Assembly: GCA_024811115.1 (NCBI GenBank)
Contig: JAKOGH010000690.1
Span: 496,001-560,000 of the forward strand
Reading direction: 5' to 3'
From: Terana coerulea
Taxonomy: Eukaryota; Basidiomycota; Agaricomycetes; Polyporales; Phanerochaetaceae
DNA: 64,000 bases
Shown here: piece after piece, positions 35,939-49,712 of the stretch
Layout: each line of letters begins with the position of its first letter
Numbering within the stretch: position 1 is the first letter of the stretch
Position numbers and translations under genes: made by a program
Notes under the pieces: model-generated
Databases searched by the model: none
The model's input: the letters and a program-made list of their open reading frames with translations, nothing else
Told to the model about the DNA's origin: nothing

Positions 35939-37330
35939 TTAGGCGTAGTATCCTGGCAGATGAAAGGTCGTTAGTAAATCCTTGTGTATCCGTAACAGGG
36001 GCATCTGCGCGGAGCGCCCGTTCGGGGACAGACTGCGACACGACGCATCAGTAGGGGAATGGATGAGCCCAACATACCTCCAGCAAAAGGGCCTTTCATG
36101 TTCTGGTAGTGCTCGAGCCTCTTCTGGTAACGCCATGTCATGAAGAACATGTACATCTAGAGAGTAGCGACGCAGCGTTAGTTTTCCGTCGGTACACGTT
36201 GTAGCCGCGATGCGACGGCACAACCAAACCAGAAATGCCGGGACTCGTTCGGCGACAGCGAGCACGCACCTGGAAGCCAAGGTCGATGAGAAGCCCGATA
36301 ATGAACGCGGCGTTCAGGCTCGAGAAGCCGGAGGTACAGAACCCGGCAGGGAAAGAGGTCGTGCCTCCGTAGCCCGCTGTAGCGGAATCGGTCCAGAGCA
36401 CGCCTCCGTTGTCGCATTCCCATTGAATCTTGTCCTTGCTGTACACGAGGGCGTCAGTTAATAAGTGATCAGAAGACATTGCAAGAAGGGCCTGGACATG
36501 TGAGAAAATGCGCCGTAACCCAAGGCCTCACGAGACACCACAAGAGCCGGACCTCGCGGGCGTTACAAAGGTGATTGAGGATTAAGGTCACAAAGTTCAG
36601 TCCCCCGCCATGCAGCAGACTTCGAAAGACGGAATGAAAGGGGAGAAAGAGGAGAAGGACGCACCCACGCTGCAGCTCAACTATCATGAGAATAGCACGA
36701 ACTGCACTGATGATGATGACAAACGGCCAAAGGAACTTGCAGACCCGTGTCCAGATGTACGACCTCTGTAGTTCCGATGGGTCAGTGGGCCGGTACCAGC
36801 TACACTGCGATGCATATACTCACGTTTCCGAAGGCGAAGAGGGAGATCAAGCACAAGACTGCCACTCCAAGCCCGATGCCGCCGTAGATGAACCTATGGA
36901 CAGTCCGGCAGCGGTCGGTGACAAGAAGCTCGGAAAAAAAAGGTTGTACGGACCATTCTGGGTAGACGAAGTACAGGAATTGACCCCACTTCAGGAGGAA
37001 GATGCCACCAGCGATGCTGTACAGCTGTACATTCGGCCAAGAATTAGAGGGTTCGAAAAGAGCCATCGGAGCTAACATACCATGATAATGAATGCCCATA
37101 TCATGGAACCGATCCGCTACAGCCAATTAATGAGCCGAGAGCGTTAGATACACCCCCAAAATACAAACCAGAGGGAACAGGAGAAGACAGTTGTCACACC
37201 TGCATCAAAAAGGTTGTGATACTCAGCTCATTGACCAGTCTGCATCCTGTAGACGAAGCACTCACCACATCGTAACGGATTGCTCGTAAGGATAAGAACT
37301 TGTACGAGAAAAACTGCAGGCCTTTCAAAG
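35939..37330 (-). CDS. Multipass membrane protein of unknown function
   Basis: Not a family I can name. Exons on the minus strand give hydrophobic helices in order: YKFLSLRAIRYDV, VTTVFSCSLW, RIGSMIWAFIIM, SIAGGIFLLKWGQFLYFVYP, FIYGGIGLGVAVLCLISLFA, VCKFLWPFVIIISAVRAILM, then a polar, Cys-bearing loop (KDKIQWECDNGGVLWTDSAT), NAAFIIGLLIDLGFQ, MYMFFMTWRYQKRLEHYQNM and a short tail GYYA before TAA. That is about five to six membrane spans with a Cys loop near the end and a cytosolic aromatic tail. At least seven short introns. The start is uncertain; the 5' end given is approximate. Neighbours (two bHLH genes) do not suggest a role. Confidence 0.62.
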
Positions 37331-40300
37331 ACGGAGGAACAGAGAGCGTCGAGGAAAGGGAGTATGTATGTTTTATGTACAGAATTCGCGAGCAACGCGG
37401 TACGACGACGGGGAAAGGTGGACGACGTCCTGGCGGTCGCTGAGAGCGTCGGTGGCGAGAGACCAGGGACCGGCGACCGCACGCACTGGGCAAAGTGCGC
37501 GCACGTGCGCAGCCGTGATGTCACGCCGGTGTTCGGCGCCAGCCCGTACGCCCGATCCCGCGAGCGCTCTCGTTCTTGCCAGCGACCGAACCAACTTTGA
37601 AGTTGCTCTCGCCTCCGTACTACATAAAATCATCAACCTACAAAGCATTCTACTGCGAGCCTGTCTGCGTCCTATGCACTATCAGCCATATATATCGCCA
37701 GATAAGCAAAAGAACGCGGCGTTTTACTTCAGCTTTACTCGTAAATATCCCATTCATTCTCGCTTAGGACTGAAGCCTCGAGGCTCAAACCCTTTGAGAC
37801 CATGCCGTACGTTGGTACCGCTTTACCTGCTCCGGAAGGACCATTACTAACGGAATCGTTTCTTATAGTCGCTCAGAAGGCCGCGAGTATAAAGTTTACT
37901 GGGCGGTTTAGGGACAATGCGCCCTCGCATTTGGCGTCGAAACTGCCAGTGAGTTGCCGGCCCAAGACGCTGTGTTTTCGTCCCAACGGCTCGCACTCCT
38001 CCAGCAGTTTCGTCTCAAAGTGCGTCGTACTGCAAAATTACCGCGCTGGTCCGGTAGACTGTTGTCATAGCCTGGTATAATCTCGGTCGCACATCGTCAC
38101 TGGCCCGACTATCAGCTATGTCTTCTGTTCCTCTACGCGAGAGCATTCCGGCGACTCATTCCAGAACACCTTATGCATGATTGTCGATGAGCGGAGACAG
38201 GCTACACGGGCCTCTCTTGCCTCACAGTGGTAAAGCGTCCGAGATACAGCATCCCGAGATCCGCTGTAGCAAAAGGCGGAATTTCCCCCCAGGTTCGTGG
38301 CGCCGACGATCAGTCGGGGGTAGCTTGCATCGTGGACGAGACTTGCTGCCTCAAGGCAGATGCGCCTCTAAAGTGGTAGCCACGTTGGCTCTCAAATATC
38401 GCGTGCCACTCATTGGCCCTCAGGCCGCTACCTCAGCATTCTCACAGTGCGCCGTGCCGCCTTCTGTCGTCTGCGGCGTGCAAGGTTAATCCACTTTCGA
38501 CATAACTTGCCATCGATGAGCACGATGCTGGGAAGCGACCAGCGCCACGACGGCCCAGTATGTTCTTAAACTTCTTCCACTTCTCAAGGTTGTGTTAACG
38601 CAGTGACCCATCTTCTTACAGATTAATTGGTGATCCACGACGGTCAGAAAGCTCGCCCCTTGAAGTATTTAGTATCTTGAGTCAGCTGCCATAAGGCGAG
38701 ACCGAGATTACCGTGCGAATTTCGTCCAAGATTTTCTTTCCAGTCAAGCCATGCGGGCTGGAGGAAACCCCAAGAATATTTGTTTGACAACCTGTACGCT
38801 CCCAGGCCTATTAACTTCCATTGCAATTATTCATTGGAAACGACAGGGCCCGTATTTCGCCGTCAACCGTGCTCAGTTTCTCGTAGAGTGGTTGTCCTCG
38901 AATATAATCGTCGCGCGCCCTCGGACTCAACCTTCGTCTTAACTCTGATTCCGTGGAAACTTCCTACCTAGGGTCTGCGCCGTGACCCGTTCGTGGGCCT
39001 CGATCCTCAATTATGCTGTCCCAGAAGCATGGGCCGAATTCTCACCATTGTACGCCTCGTGACGATCAATGAATACTTGATCATCGATAGGTGAGCAACT
39101 CCCACCCTCAGTCAGCCTTTCCACCGATTCACGAAATCTACCCGCAGCCTTCAATCTGATGTTCTTCTGTCTCAAGATTCCACTGGAGCCACTCCCTTCG
39201 ACGACGAGCTTCTCGCGGGCTCGGCTAGGCATCTCCGAATGCTGCTCCCTCTGTATCGAGCCGGCCGAATGTCTTCATTGTTTAGATGTCGGGCCGTCTC
39301 GTCCTGAGGCACTTGGCAATGTCGCTCGACTGACCGTGGAGTCTTTCAACCACGAAATACGCCCGCGAGCTTTGCGGGAGTACTTTGCCCCCGTTCCGCG
39401 TCGAAGACCCTTGACGTCGCGCATTCCGCACACCTAGGCCTTCCCATCCAGCCGTCGTGCCGAGGGACGAGCCCCGTGCCTTCTCTTTCTACGCAGAGCG
39501 GAAGCCAATCTCCGGAAAAGCTACCCCACCGCGGTCCCACCCGACGATAGGCTCTCAGACATGGCCGCCTACTGAACGCGCAAGCAAGGGCACCGCAAAA
39601 ATGTCCTCAGCAGAGTAGCGGTGCGATCTGTGCCAAATCACCCCCAGCGAAACATATACTGACGGAGAATCTGTTGCAGGCACACGAGGCGGATCACCTG
39701 AACCGATGATATTCCACGGAATACAACCGTCATTAATGTCGGGGGCCACTGTCGCTCCGTCCAACTCACAGCCGCGTGAGAGCAGGCTGTCCTTGCTGTC
39801 TCACTAATAACGGCATCCCTTAGTATCCCAGCACCAGCACACTCCTCGAGGCCGTCGCAGGCAGCAGACTAGTGGGCAACACGAGTGTTGGGGTGCAGTT
39901 GAGCGTTTGCCCAGCTTCGGCCGTCGCCCGACCGTTACAGGGTCATTGTTCGACGTGAAAGGTTTTCAAATCCAAGTTGGACTACAGTGACACAGCTTCA
40001 CTGTACAAGGCGACCAAGGAAACCATGTCCCACCACCTGACGGCTGGTCACCAACGACCCATTGAGACGCGGCCTTGTCCGGTCAGCGCCACCCTCCTAA
40101 AGGTCAACCAATGGCGCCTGATATGCTCGCTGGCGAGCAATGATTGGATAGAAGAGTGAATTCATCATGCTTGGTTACTCGTTCTAAATACTGTAATGAG
40201 AGACTGAGAATACAAACAATGCCGATGCTTCGGACTATGGACAAGAGGTTGGGAATAAGGTGGTGGATATGGTGATCGGAGAGTCCGACAATATCCAACA

Positions 40301-40862
40301 AGTGATATTCTCCTCGAGGCAGTGAGGGAGCGGCTGCTCCGAGCACGAAACGAGGGACGGCGGTACGTCTCCCACCAGACTGTCGTCGATCAACAAGGAG
40401 CGGAAGATCGACCCCTGCTACAACTCGGATCGACGACAGGCCGGCAGCGGCGTATGTGGCGCGACACGTTGCAGCGCTCCAGCCGACAGCATCAAGCTGC
40501 GGGGCCTCGCTGGCATGTGCGGCTATGCGATGCCGGCGGGTGGGGGAAGCTGGGCTGTCAAGCGTGGACGTGCGTTGAGGAGCGCGCCGGGCGCCGCAAA
40601 CTGTCCTTAGCCTCGAGCTCGACCGCTAGCCTTCGTCGCTGGTGTCGAAGGCGTCGTCAATGGCAAAATGAGGCTCGGCGACCCCGAGGGAGGATGACAA
40701 GCAGGCGATAGAGCGTGCAACAAGAGAAGGTCGAGGAGGAAGATGGCGCAAGCAGGCGGGAAAATATGGAGCACGGAAACGGTAGATAGATGGATATGGA
40801 TAGAGGAGAATATCGGGGTGCAAGAAGGACTGTCCTTGAGCGGATAATAAAATATACGCAAT
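37331..40862. other. 3.5-kb gene-poor stretch between membrane protein and bHLH copy 2
   Basis: Only short, overlapping open frames; no conserved motif, tRNA or transposon end seen by eye. The part next to the bHLH gene (40600-40860) has minus-strand pyrimidine runs including CTATCCATATCC, recalling CTATCCATATCA downstream of bHLH copy 1 (about 32335). Confidence 0.35.
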
Positions 40863-41959
40863 TTAATAACCGCCGTCCGAAGGTGAAGGGCTGGAGTCCT
40901 CTTGAGGACCGTTCTGTCCTGCGAGGGTGAGCTGCGAGGAGCCTTCAGGTGGAGGAGTGTGTGTGTTGGGGTCGTCTATGGTTATCCGCGATGGTGATGG
41001 TGACTTCGTGCCAACACTGAGCGAAATCCTTTCATTGAGGACGCGAAGCCTCTTGACCTCAGCCTCGACTTCGGCAAGACGCATTTGCAGCTGCCTGTTC
41101 TGGGCCTCCACGTTGATGATGTAGTTAGTGGCTGTGAGGTCGCGTAGATTTTTTAATCAGCAGGAATCGACGTAGGCGATGAAGTCGCGTACCTCGCTCT
41201 AGCAGAGAGACCTTCGAGCTTTTCTGATTCGAGACAGGGAGTGCATCCTTCAATCTCGCGTATCCGTCCCGCAACTCGTCTCTACGCCTCTGCTCGGCTT
41301 CTATGCGCTGCCGACGCGTCGCTTCCTTCCTTGTGTTCGCCAAGCTTTCGGCCATTCCGACGCCCATACCGTCCTCGTCGTCTGACAAAGATTGACCGCG
41401 GCTGCGACGCCCTGCGGAAGAGCTGGTGGGAGAGGGTGTGGGATTATACCGCAACGGATTGCGGTGTACTAGGCTGTTGGCGCGTGAAGACGAGGACGAT
41501 CCGGTCGCGCTACTGTTGCGAGAGTGGTGGTAAATGCCGTCGGCCGATGTATCAGATCCGGAGAGTTGAGGGAGAGGCCCTCGTACAAATGGCCAGGGGA
41601 GGGAGGAGGGGTGATCCGGAATTGGCAAGCCGCCATGAGGCGGCGAGGTGTTATACACGGGGGCAGGGTATGCTTGGATCATGCTCATGTTGCGCTGGTA
41701 AGAGATCGCTTGCTGCATCTCTGAGTCTGCAGGGGAGGCGAACACAACGCGGATCAGATTTTTGTGAGCACGTAGCGTTGCAGGCAAACAGGTGGAACCC
41801 ACGAGGCATGCCAGGCTGTACGACGGTGTACGGCTGCTGCATTTGCGATTGGTATACAATGTAGTTGGGATCCTCATCTGAGGCGTACGGCGTGCCATAA
41901 CCGCCTGGTTGTATGTAGTTTTGCTCGTGTTCCAGTGGCTGCTGGTATGAATGGTCCAT
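40863..41959 (-). CDS. bHLH transcription factor (copy 2)
   Basis: Paralogue of the gene at 32500-33507. N-terminal exon MDHSYQQPLEHEQNYIQPGG is Gln/Tyr-rich; after an intron (about 41727-41800) come EMQQAISYQRNMSMIQAYPA, a Ser-rich stretch, an acidic patch (SLSDDEDGMG), then the bHLH: KEATRRQRIEAEQRRRDELR, DGYARLKDALPVSNQKSSKV, SLLER, an intron near 41130-41190 at the same place in helix 2 as copy 1's domain end, ATNYIINVEAQNRQLQMRLA and EVEAEVKRLRVLNERISL (zipper-like), and a Ser/Pro-rich tail ending PSDGGY before TAA. E-box recognition residues are kept. No frame break seen. Confidence 0.88.
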
Positions 41960-42964
41960 GACGGGGTCGTAGCGGGTCGTGTCGTAAAAAATGGGTTAAG
42001 AGAAGCGGTCAAGAAAGAAAGGGAACAAAAGAGAAGAGAAAGGAGAAAACAATGAGGACAAGGAGACTGCGAAAGCGAACCTCCAGCCTTCTTAGCAGAA
42101 ACCAAGTGACGGTTCCTCTTCACTCAGGCCTCGTCAATTCCCCGACGCCACATAGTAGCCCTGACTCTTTTTTCTCACGGTCACAATACGCACCCCCAAA
42201 CCCACCACAATATTTGTCTTCCTCCTCGTGTACAACGTCCAAGGCAACAGTGGAATAGCAACCATCTCTCATTTTCACTGCTGTCCAGACAACTTCAGAC
42301 AACACCGGCGAGCGCAATTGTTTCCAATACCGTGACACAAGCTACGCTTTAGCAAGACATATACTTGCTCGTAGCGCGGCAGGTACACAGACAACCCCAG
42401 AAGTCTAAGACTAACCGTTGCGCTTCCGGTCGCTATGTATGCAGAAGAACGATGACGAGATCTTCTCGGTGTCGGTATACGCAGCGAGGATGGCAAGTCT
42501 GTTCCCGAGCAGCGTCCAGCGGTACATACGGGCCCTGCGACCGGTCCTCATCCAAGGCCAGTGTGTACGAAACTCTCGCATCTAGTTTCGGAATTGACAT
42601 TATCGTACGCTGACTGGGTCCGTACGTATGCAAAACATCATGGCCTCCACTGGTGTTATGTAAAACCTTGCGAAAGCTGTGACCTCAGTTCTCTGTGGAC
42701 GTTCTCTTCACAGGGTAGCAGATGCCCTCGGATTGAACGCCTTGGTAGCTTCCCCGCCTGCCATTTGTCCATCTTGACGGTAGAACATTAAAGAGACTCG
42801 TCAGCCCGATAGATCCTGGATATGGGTCGGACGAACATCGCACAAGCTCAAACCTGGAACGCTCAACAAACCCTTCGTGGAAGAAAGTACCCACCGTCTA
42901 CATCGACCATCGTATCTGGGACTGTTACATTGCGTCCGACATCAAGCAAAGGTTACAGATAACG
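41960..42964. other. Gap between bHLH copy 2 and ATG27
   Basis: About 1 kb: 5' flank of the bHLH gene, with A/G-rich sequence just upstream of its start (41995-42060), and the 3' flank of ATG27. No gene recognised. Confidence 0.4.
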
Positions 42965-44182
42965 TTACAACCGGATGACACCATTGGGATCTATTCCTGC
43001 TGGCCTACCGTTCTCGGGGTGATCAGGCTCGTCCTCGTCTTCTTCGTCCAGGAAACCCGGCGGCCCGCTAAGCATCCCTGCCTGTTCTTCGTCTGGACCC
43101 AGCCCCCGATATCCCCCGCTGTTCCCAGGGCGTCTCCACCCTCCCATCCCGCTGTTCCCAAAATGCAGAGTATCCGTCGAACGTTCCTTGATCCTTTCGA
43201 AGCATGACTGGAAGAAGCTGATGGTATCTCGCAGAGAAAAGAGAGAGTAGCGCGGTATGATGTCCAATCCGCGCAGCCCTAGGACGGTGTAGTTGTAGAA
43301 TCCTCCGACTATGACATATGCCATCAGGAGAATGCCCGCGCTGTGGGAGGTTCGAGTAAGCTTTTACGTTGCACGATGCTGAGAAGCCCTGCAGTATCAC
43401 GCTTACATCGCAGCGAGAATACCCAGAGCGCCCCAACCGCTGCTACTTGGTTTTGTAGGACATGCGACCTAGGAACGATGAGCCCACGGTTCAACGCACG
43501 AGAAAAGGTACTGACATGGGTTCTCCATTCAATGAAAAAGTAACAGGATGCGTCCTCCGGGGGTGGAAGTTGCGCAATTAACTTCGGTTCGCCTAGATAC
43601 ACATCGTTAATGAACTGCCGGGTGCCTCGTATTCAGTGCAGCCTACCGTTGTCAGTCACTGACGTATCGCATTTGAAATGGACGGTGGTGGCCGCATGCA
43701 TGTGCTCGTGGATGGGACACGGAGAGCCCTTGGACATGGTTATGGTAGGGTTGCCGTCTCGCACGGCCAGTGTGCTATTCGCGTATCTGTGCACCCTCAG
43801 TAAAGGGCTTTCGGAGACCGCACGTCATGCTCACCCCAGCGCAAAATCCCCATGGTCCCGTCGAGTGAACCCGCCTACGTCCTCGGGTTTATCCACTTTC
43901 ATCGCCCATGTTTCGGTATTCACGGGCTGGCACACATTGAGAATGTATTCACGACCGTCTGACGACTGGAACTTGTAGTCTCTACTGAAAGCTAACGTAG
44001 ATTAGTGCAGCTCTTGAACCGCCAGGAGAAGGGAGCCAGTCATACTTCGATTTCAATGGGCGGAGGTCCCAGTACTGATTGCCCTCAGTGACAGTGCACA
44101 ACTCGTCTTCAGCGCGAGTAGCTGGTGCAAGCAGCCCTATAATACAGAAAAGCGCTGCATAAATACCCAGTTTGCGAGCCAT
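42965..44182 (-). CDS. ATG27: Autophagy-related protein 27
   Basis: Type I membrane protein cycling between Golgi, endosome, vacuole and pre-autophagosomal sites; helps Atg9 traffic. Signal peptide MARKLGIYAALFCIIGLLAP, mature start near AEDELC; the lumenal mannose-6-phosphate-receptor-like domain carries paired cysteines (CTVTEGNQYWDLRPL, YILNVCQPVNTETWAMKVD, GSPCPIHEHMHAATTVHFKC, DASCYFFIEWRTHVACP). One membrane span (GILLMAYVIVGGFYNYTVLG) and a cytosolic tail rich in Gly and acidic residues (GPPGFLDEEDEDEPDHPENG), with YRGLG as a possible sorting signal. Five or so short introns; TAA stop. Divergent from NUO49 by 202 bp. Confidence 0.87.
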
Positions 44183-44384
44183 GGCAAGCAGATGGAGTGA
44201 AGCACGGACGTGAAGCTTGAGTCGCAGACGATGCTGCCGCTGCGCTTGGGATTGAATCACGGTGCGCTTACGGTCTCGTGTGAACAACCTTCTAAAGCGA
44301 GCGCTGACGAGGCGCCAGGGTCCCCGTCGAATGAGAGCTATCCGTTTGCAACCGACGACGCTGAGCACAACCACGACCACCACG
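44183..44384. promoter_or_regulatory. Shared promoter gap between ATG27 and NUO49
   Basis: 202 bp between divergent start codons of an autophagy gene and a respiratory gene. No TATA box seen. Confidence 0.45.
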
Positions 44385-46382
<1,998 letters not shown>

Positions 46383-46489
46383 AGCAATATATGCAGTCGA
46401 TTATTCCCGCTTTTTATTCTGTACACACATCTCGCATTCCTTCATAGAAACCGCTTTTTACCAGTCCTCGCTATCAAATACGGCAGTCA

Positions 46490-47669
46490 TTACACGATCT
46501 GTAGGGGATGTTTGTCTTTCTGGCTGATCACCACCTCTAGCGAGCGAAGCACCGAGGCATGCTCTGCATCTGACTCTGAGCTGGCGAAGTCTTGGAACGT
46601 CTGACGAAGCTTTTGAGCAAGAGTTGGAAGATATCCGCGTTCTGTGTTTGTGTGACCGCCTGCAAGTCAAGCATGTTTCAGCATTGGTGTGTAGTACATT
46701 GCAGATGGAGGTCGAACGTACAGAGGATGACGTTCGAGCCTTTGCGCGACCGCGGCGAGGACCTCGTGGTGCTGCATCTCGCCGGTGAAGTACAAATCTG
46801 CCTTGATATCACCAAACAAGCTCCCGCCGGAGCCGGCGCAGATAGCCATAGTGCGGACGGTACGGCTGGACGGGTCGCTGCCGTACGGGTGTGCGACTTG
46901 GACTGAAGGCCGGATATTCAAGATTGTCAGTTCGAGACAATGCTCACGAAGGAGGTGGACGCACTGTGCTCGAGATTCAAGTGCTTCTTCACCCGCCCCT
47001 GCAAATCCTCCATGCTCACCGGCTCCGCGAACGTCACGACGCGCCCCTGGCCGCCCAGATCCTCATACGCCGGGCCAATAAACCGGACTTCCCCTCCTCC
47101 TTCACGCCGGCCTTGTTGGTGAGGACGCCTGCGGCGAGCCAGTCGTTGATGCCGCCGTGCGCGCCGTCCAGCGAGGTGTGCGGGACGAAGAGGGAGACGT
47201 TTGCCTGCGCGAGGCGCAGGAGCGACGCCTACTTCGGCTGCGCGAGCGTGAGCGAAGAGATGGGTTTGAAGATCGTGGGGTGGTATGCGATGATGCAGCA
47301 CGTCTCGGACGCGAGGGCCTCTTCTGCGACTTCGGTCGTCAAACTGGACAGATGTGAATATTCGTCGGGCAAGTACTAGTGAAATTGTTGTGCGTACTCG
47401 ATAGTCAGGAGCACCCTGTGAGCGTTCTTGCGTATCCCCGGTGCCTCTACGCCTCCTCGTCAGATTTCGCAGCCGTGGCATGCGCGGCGGTGCGCTGGCA
47501 GCTTACATACCGAGGAGTAAGCCGACCTGTGGTACATGACATGAGCGTATGATCTTCACGGCGTGCCACGGATGTGGTCAGTCTGAAGGCTGACATTGTC
47601 CCATTTTTCCGCAATGCGTAGGGGCGCGATGTGCTCCATCGCCCGGCAGATAGACTTGACGAGTGCCAT
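46490..47669 (-). CDS. NIF3: NIF3-family (NGG1p-interacting factor 3) protein, with in-frame TAG
   Basis: Conserved dinuclear-metal fold protein of unclear function. Start MALVKSICRAMEHIAPLRIA; then EKWDNVGLLLG across an intron, RKNAHRVLLTIDLTTEVAEE, CCIIAYHPTIFKPISSLTL, LFVPHTSLDGAHGGINDWLA, RFIGPAYEDLGGQGRVVTFA, VQVAHPYGSDPSSRTVRTMA, ICAGSGGSLFGDIKADLYFT, GEMQHHEVLAAVAQG and HTNTERGY. Metal-binding His residues (AYHP, PHTSLD, MQHHE) are present. Two defects: TAG at 47229-47231 sits between AQPK and ASLLRLAQ where the family continues, and GGGG (47091-47094) is one base short before EVRFIGPAYED. Both could be consensus errors; if real, the gene is dead. Convergent with NUO49, 107 bp apart. 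Confidence 0.85.
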
Positions 47670-48090
47670 CCTGGATTCGGTTTCAGATGGTTTGGAGGAT
47701 AGAGCAGCCGGCATCCGAGTGCAAGCACGGCGAAGCGGCGGGCCTCGCTGGCGCGGCGGCGCGACTGGACCACGTGCCCGCCGCCTCGAGCCGGGCCGTG
47801 CACCCGAGGGATCGGCAGCCGATCACGCGCGATGACGCCACTCCGTCCCACCGACCCCGCCCTTGCGCCAGGCGCCGAGCGAGACGTGACCCGGGGCTCG
47901 CTGACTGAACGCTTGCGATTTCCGAAATCATGTTCCTGCGCCAGGCTTATAGAGGCTTCTCGAGCTGGCTCGCCCCCGCCGCATCCGACCCAGTACGCCT
48001 CTTTCTCTTTCTCTCTGACCACCGTCGCGTTCGCTGAACACGTCCATTCTGGCATCGTCCTCGAACCCTTCGCCGTACCAGCGCAAAGTC
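47670..48090. promoter_or_regulatory. Shared promoter region between NIF3 and glutaredoxin
   Basis: 421 bp between divergent start codons. GC-rich left half; pyrimidine-rich (TCTTTCTCTTTCTCTC) near 48000 on the glutaredoxin side, a usual fungal core-promoter feature. Confidence 0.45.
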
Positions 48091-48577
48091 ATGGCTGTTA
48101 AGGACACCGTCGAGGTACGTTTTCTGGCGTGTGTGCTGCCCGGAGAGGCGACGCTGAACACTAGGCTGTAGACTGCTATCAGCGGCAACACGATCACGAT
48201 CTTCTCGAAGACGTGGTGTCCGTACTGCCGTCGCGCAAAGTCGCTCTTGTCCTCGGAGTTCCCGGACGTGAAGACCGAGATCCTCGAGTGCGTCCCCTGT
48301 TCTACATTTGCCCCTGGAAGCCAGTGCTGAAGCGGCTGGCCATCTGTAGGCTCGACGAGATGGACGAGGGCTCAGAGATTCAGAACTATCTGCGCGAGAA
48401 GACGGGCCAGACCTCTGTGCCCAACATCTTCATCAGTGAGCCGCTAGCCACACCGTCCTCTGCCCGCATGCTCACATCGTCTCTCGCCATGAAGACCACA
48501 AGCACGTCGGCGGATGCGACAAGGTCGTCGCGCTCCACGGCGAGGGCAAGCTCAAGCCCCTGGTCGCTGCCGCGTAA
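48091..48577 (+). CDS. Dithiol glutaredoxin
   Basis: Glutathione-dependent disulfide reductase. Exon 1 MAVKDTVE; then TAISGNTITIFSKTWCPYCR with the CPYC active site; AKSLLSSEFPDVKTEILE; after an intron LDEMDEGSEIQNYLREKTGQ; TSVPNIFI with the cis-Pro TVP-type motif (here TSVP); after the last intron NHKHVGGCDKVVALHGEGKL, KPLVAA, TAA. The GG(C/S)D glutathione motif is present. About 105 residues, family length; likely cytosolic, as there is no presequence. Introns near 48117-48171, 48289-48349 and 48437-48497 (GTGAGC...AG). Confidence 0.94.
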
Positions 48578-48826
48578 GCGTCGGTTCCTTCACGCACGCC
48601 GCCTGCGCCACGTATGAATGCCCCATCCCCGCATTTGTAGACACATCTCGCGGTTGTAATGACCCATGATATAAACTGAATACCGAAAGGAAATGCGTAA
48701 CCCCGGCAGAATTTTAGCTTTCCCATATGCAGCGACATCCCGTTGGACGTTTGCGATAACTCGAGTTTTGTGAGATAAAATCTGAGCTTGCGTGAAAGCC
48801 TGCGGTGGGCTTTGGATGGAAGCAGA

Positions 48827-49712
48827 TCACATTGTCATTGTGCCGTCTTCGTTCATCACCACATCCTCGTCCATCGCTGCGGGTATCTCAGGTGGATCTT
48901 CTGTATCATCGGCCGCCTGCCTCTGCACAAACTGATCCAGCATGGTCGTCGGGCCGCGTTGGGTCACCGGGATTCTTCTGCTGCAGGGCTTTCGGTTTTC
49001 GACGGGCGGTGGTTTCCGGCTCGTATAATGGAATGAGTTCTGGTAGCGGCTCTCTCAGTGCAGTTGGTTTCCAAATGGACAAGGTCTCAGTACGCACCTT
49101 CGAGAAACAAGAACTCATCCGCCCTTCGACATACGGAGGCTATACAGGGCCCCATTAGTGACAACGCCAGCAGCCCATGTTGATATAGCGCACCGATGTC
49201 CTTCCTCTGCACCGTCATCCTGCTCTCCCTGTCCGCAATCCGATGGCTCGCCTCCGATATCCGCTTCACGAACTCCTCCGTCGCGAGCGAGATGAGCAGC
49301 ACGGCCTCGCGCGAGACCATCGGGAGCTCCTGCGACGCCCACACATACCGCGTCGCACGCAGCGCACATTTCAGGAGAGGGGGCTCGGGCGCACCTTGTC
49401 CGCCTTCAGGATCTTCTGCACCCGCGACACCGGGAAGAGCGACTTGCCCGGCGTGCGCGCGGCGAGGGGCTGTGGTTCGCGGGGCTTCCGCTTCGCTTTC
49501 GCGGGGCCGGCCGTGGCGTCTTCGTTCTCTACTTGCGTCTCCGCGGGCGGCGTGGTGGGATGGGGTGCCGGGACGTCTGCCTCGTCCTCTTCGTTTTGCT
49601 CGTGAAGTGGCAGGCTCGAGGCGCGGCTCGAGGGCGGCGGGAGCTCGAGGGGGCCGTCGGAGAGGTCGCCGTCCATTTCGGCGTCCAGCGCACCATGCGC
49701 ATGCCCTGACAT
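48827..49712 (-). CDS. Histone-fold protein, Dpb3/CHRAC-15 (NF-YC-like) type
   Basis: A CBF/NF-Y histone fold that should pair with a Dpb4/CHRAC-17-like partner in DNA polymerase epsilon or an ISWI complex. An acidic/Pro-rich N-terminus (MSGHAHGALDAEMDGDLSDG...) precedes GKSLFPVSRVQKILKADK; after an intron ELPMVSREAVLLISLATEEF, VKRISEASHRIADRESRMTV, QRKDI, then RRADEFLFLE. The C-terminal tail is MLDQFVQRQAADDTEDPPEI, ending in acidic residues and TMTM, TGA. The tail frame is reached if one base of GGG (48951-48953, plus strand) is extra. NF-YC and a plain transcription role are alternatives, but the RVQKILKADK and QRKDI motifs fit CHRAC/Dpb3 well. Confidence 0.78.

Noticed and set aside
37740..37800. 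tRNA-like T-arm (GGCTCAAACCC)
   Set aside because: No matching acceptor stem, D-arm or anticodon stem could be drawn upstream.
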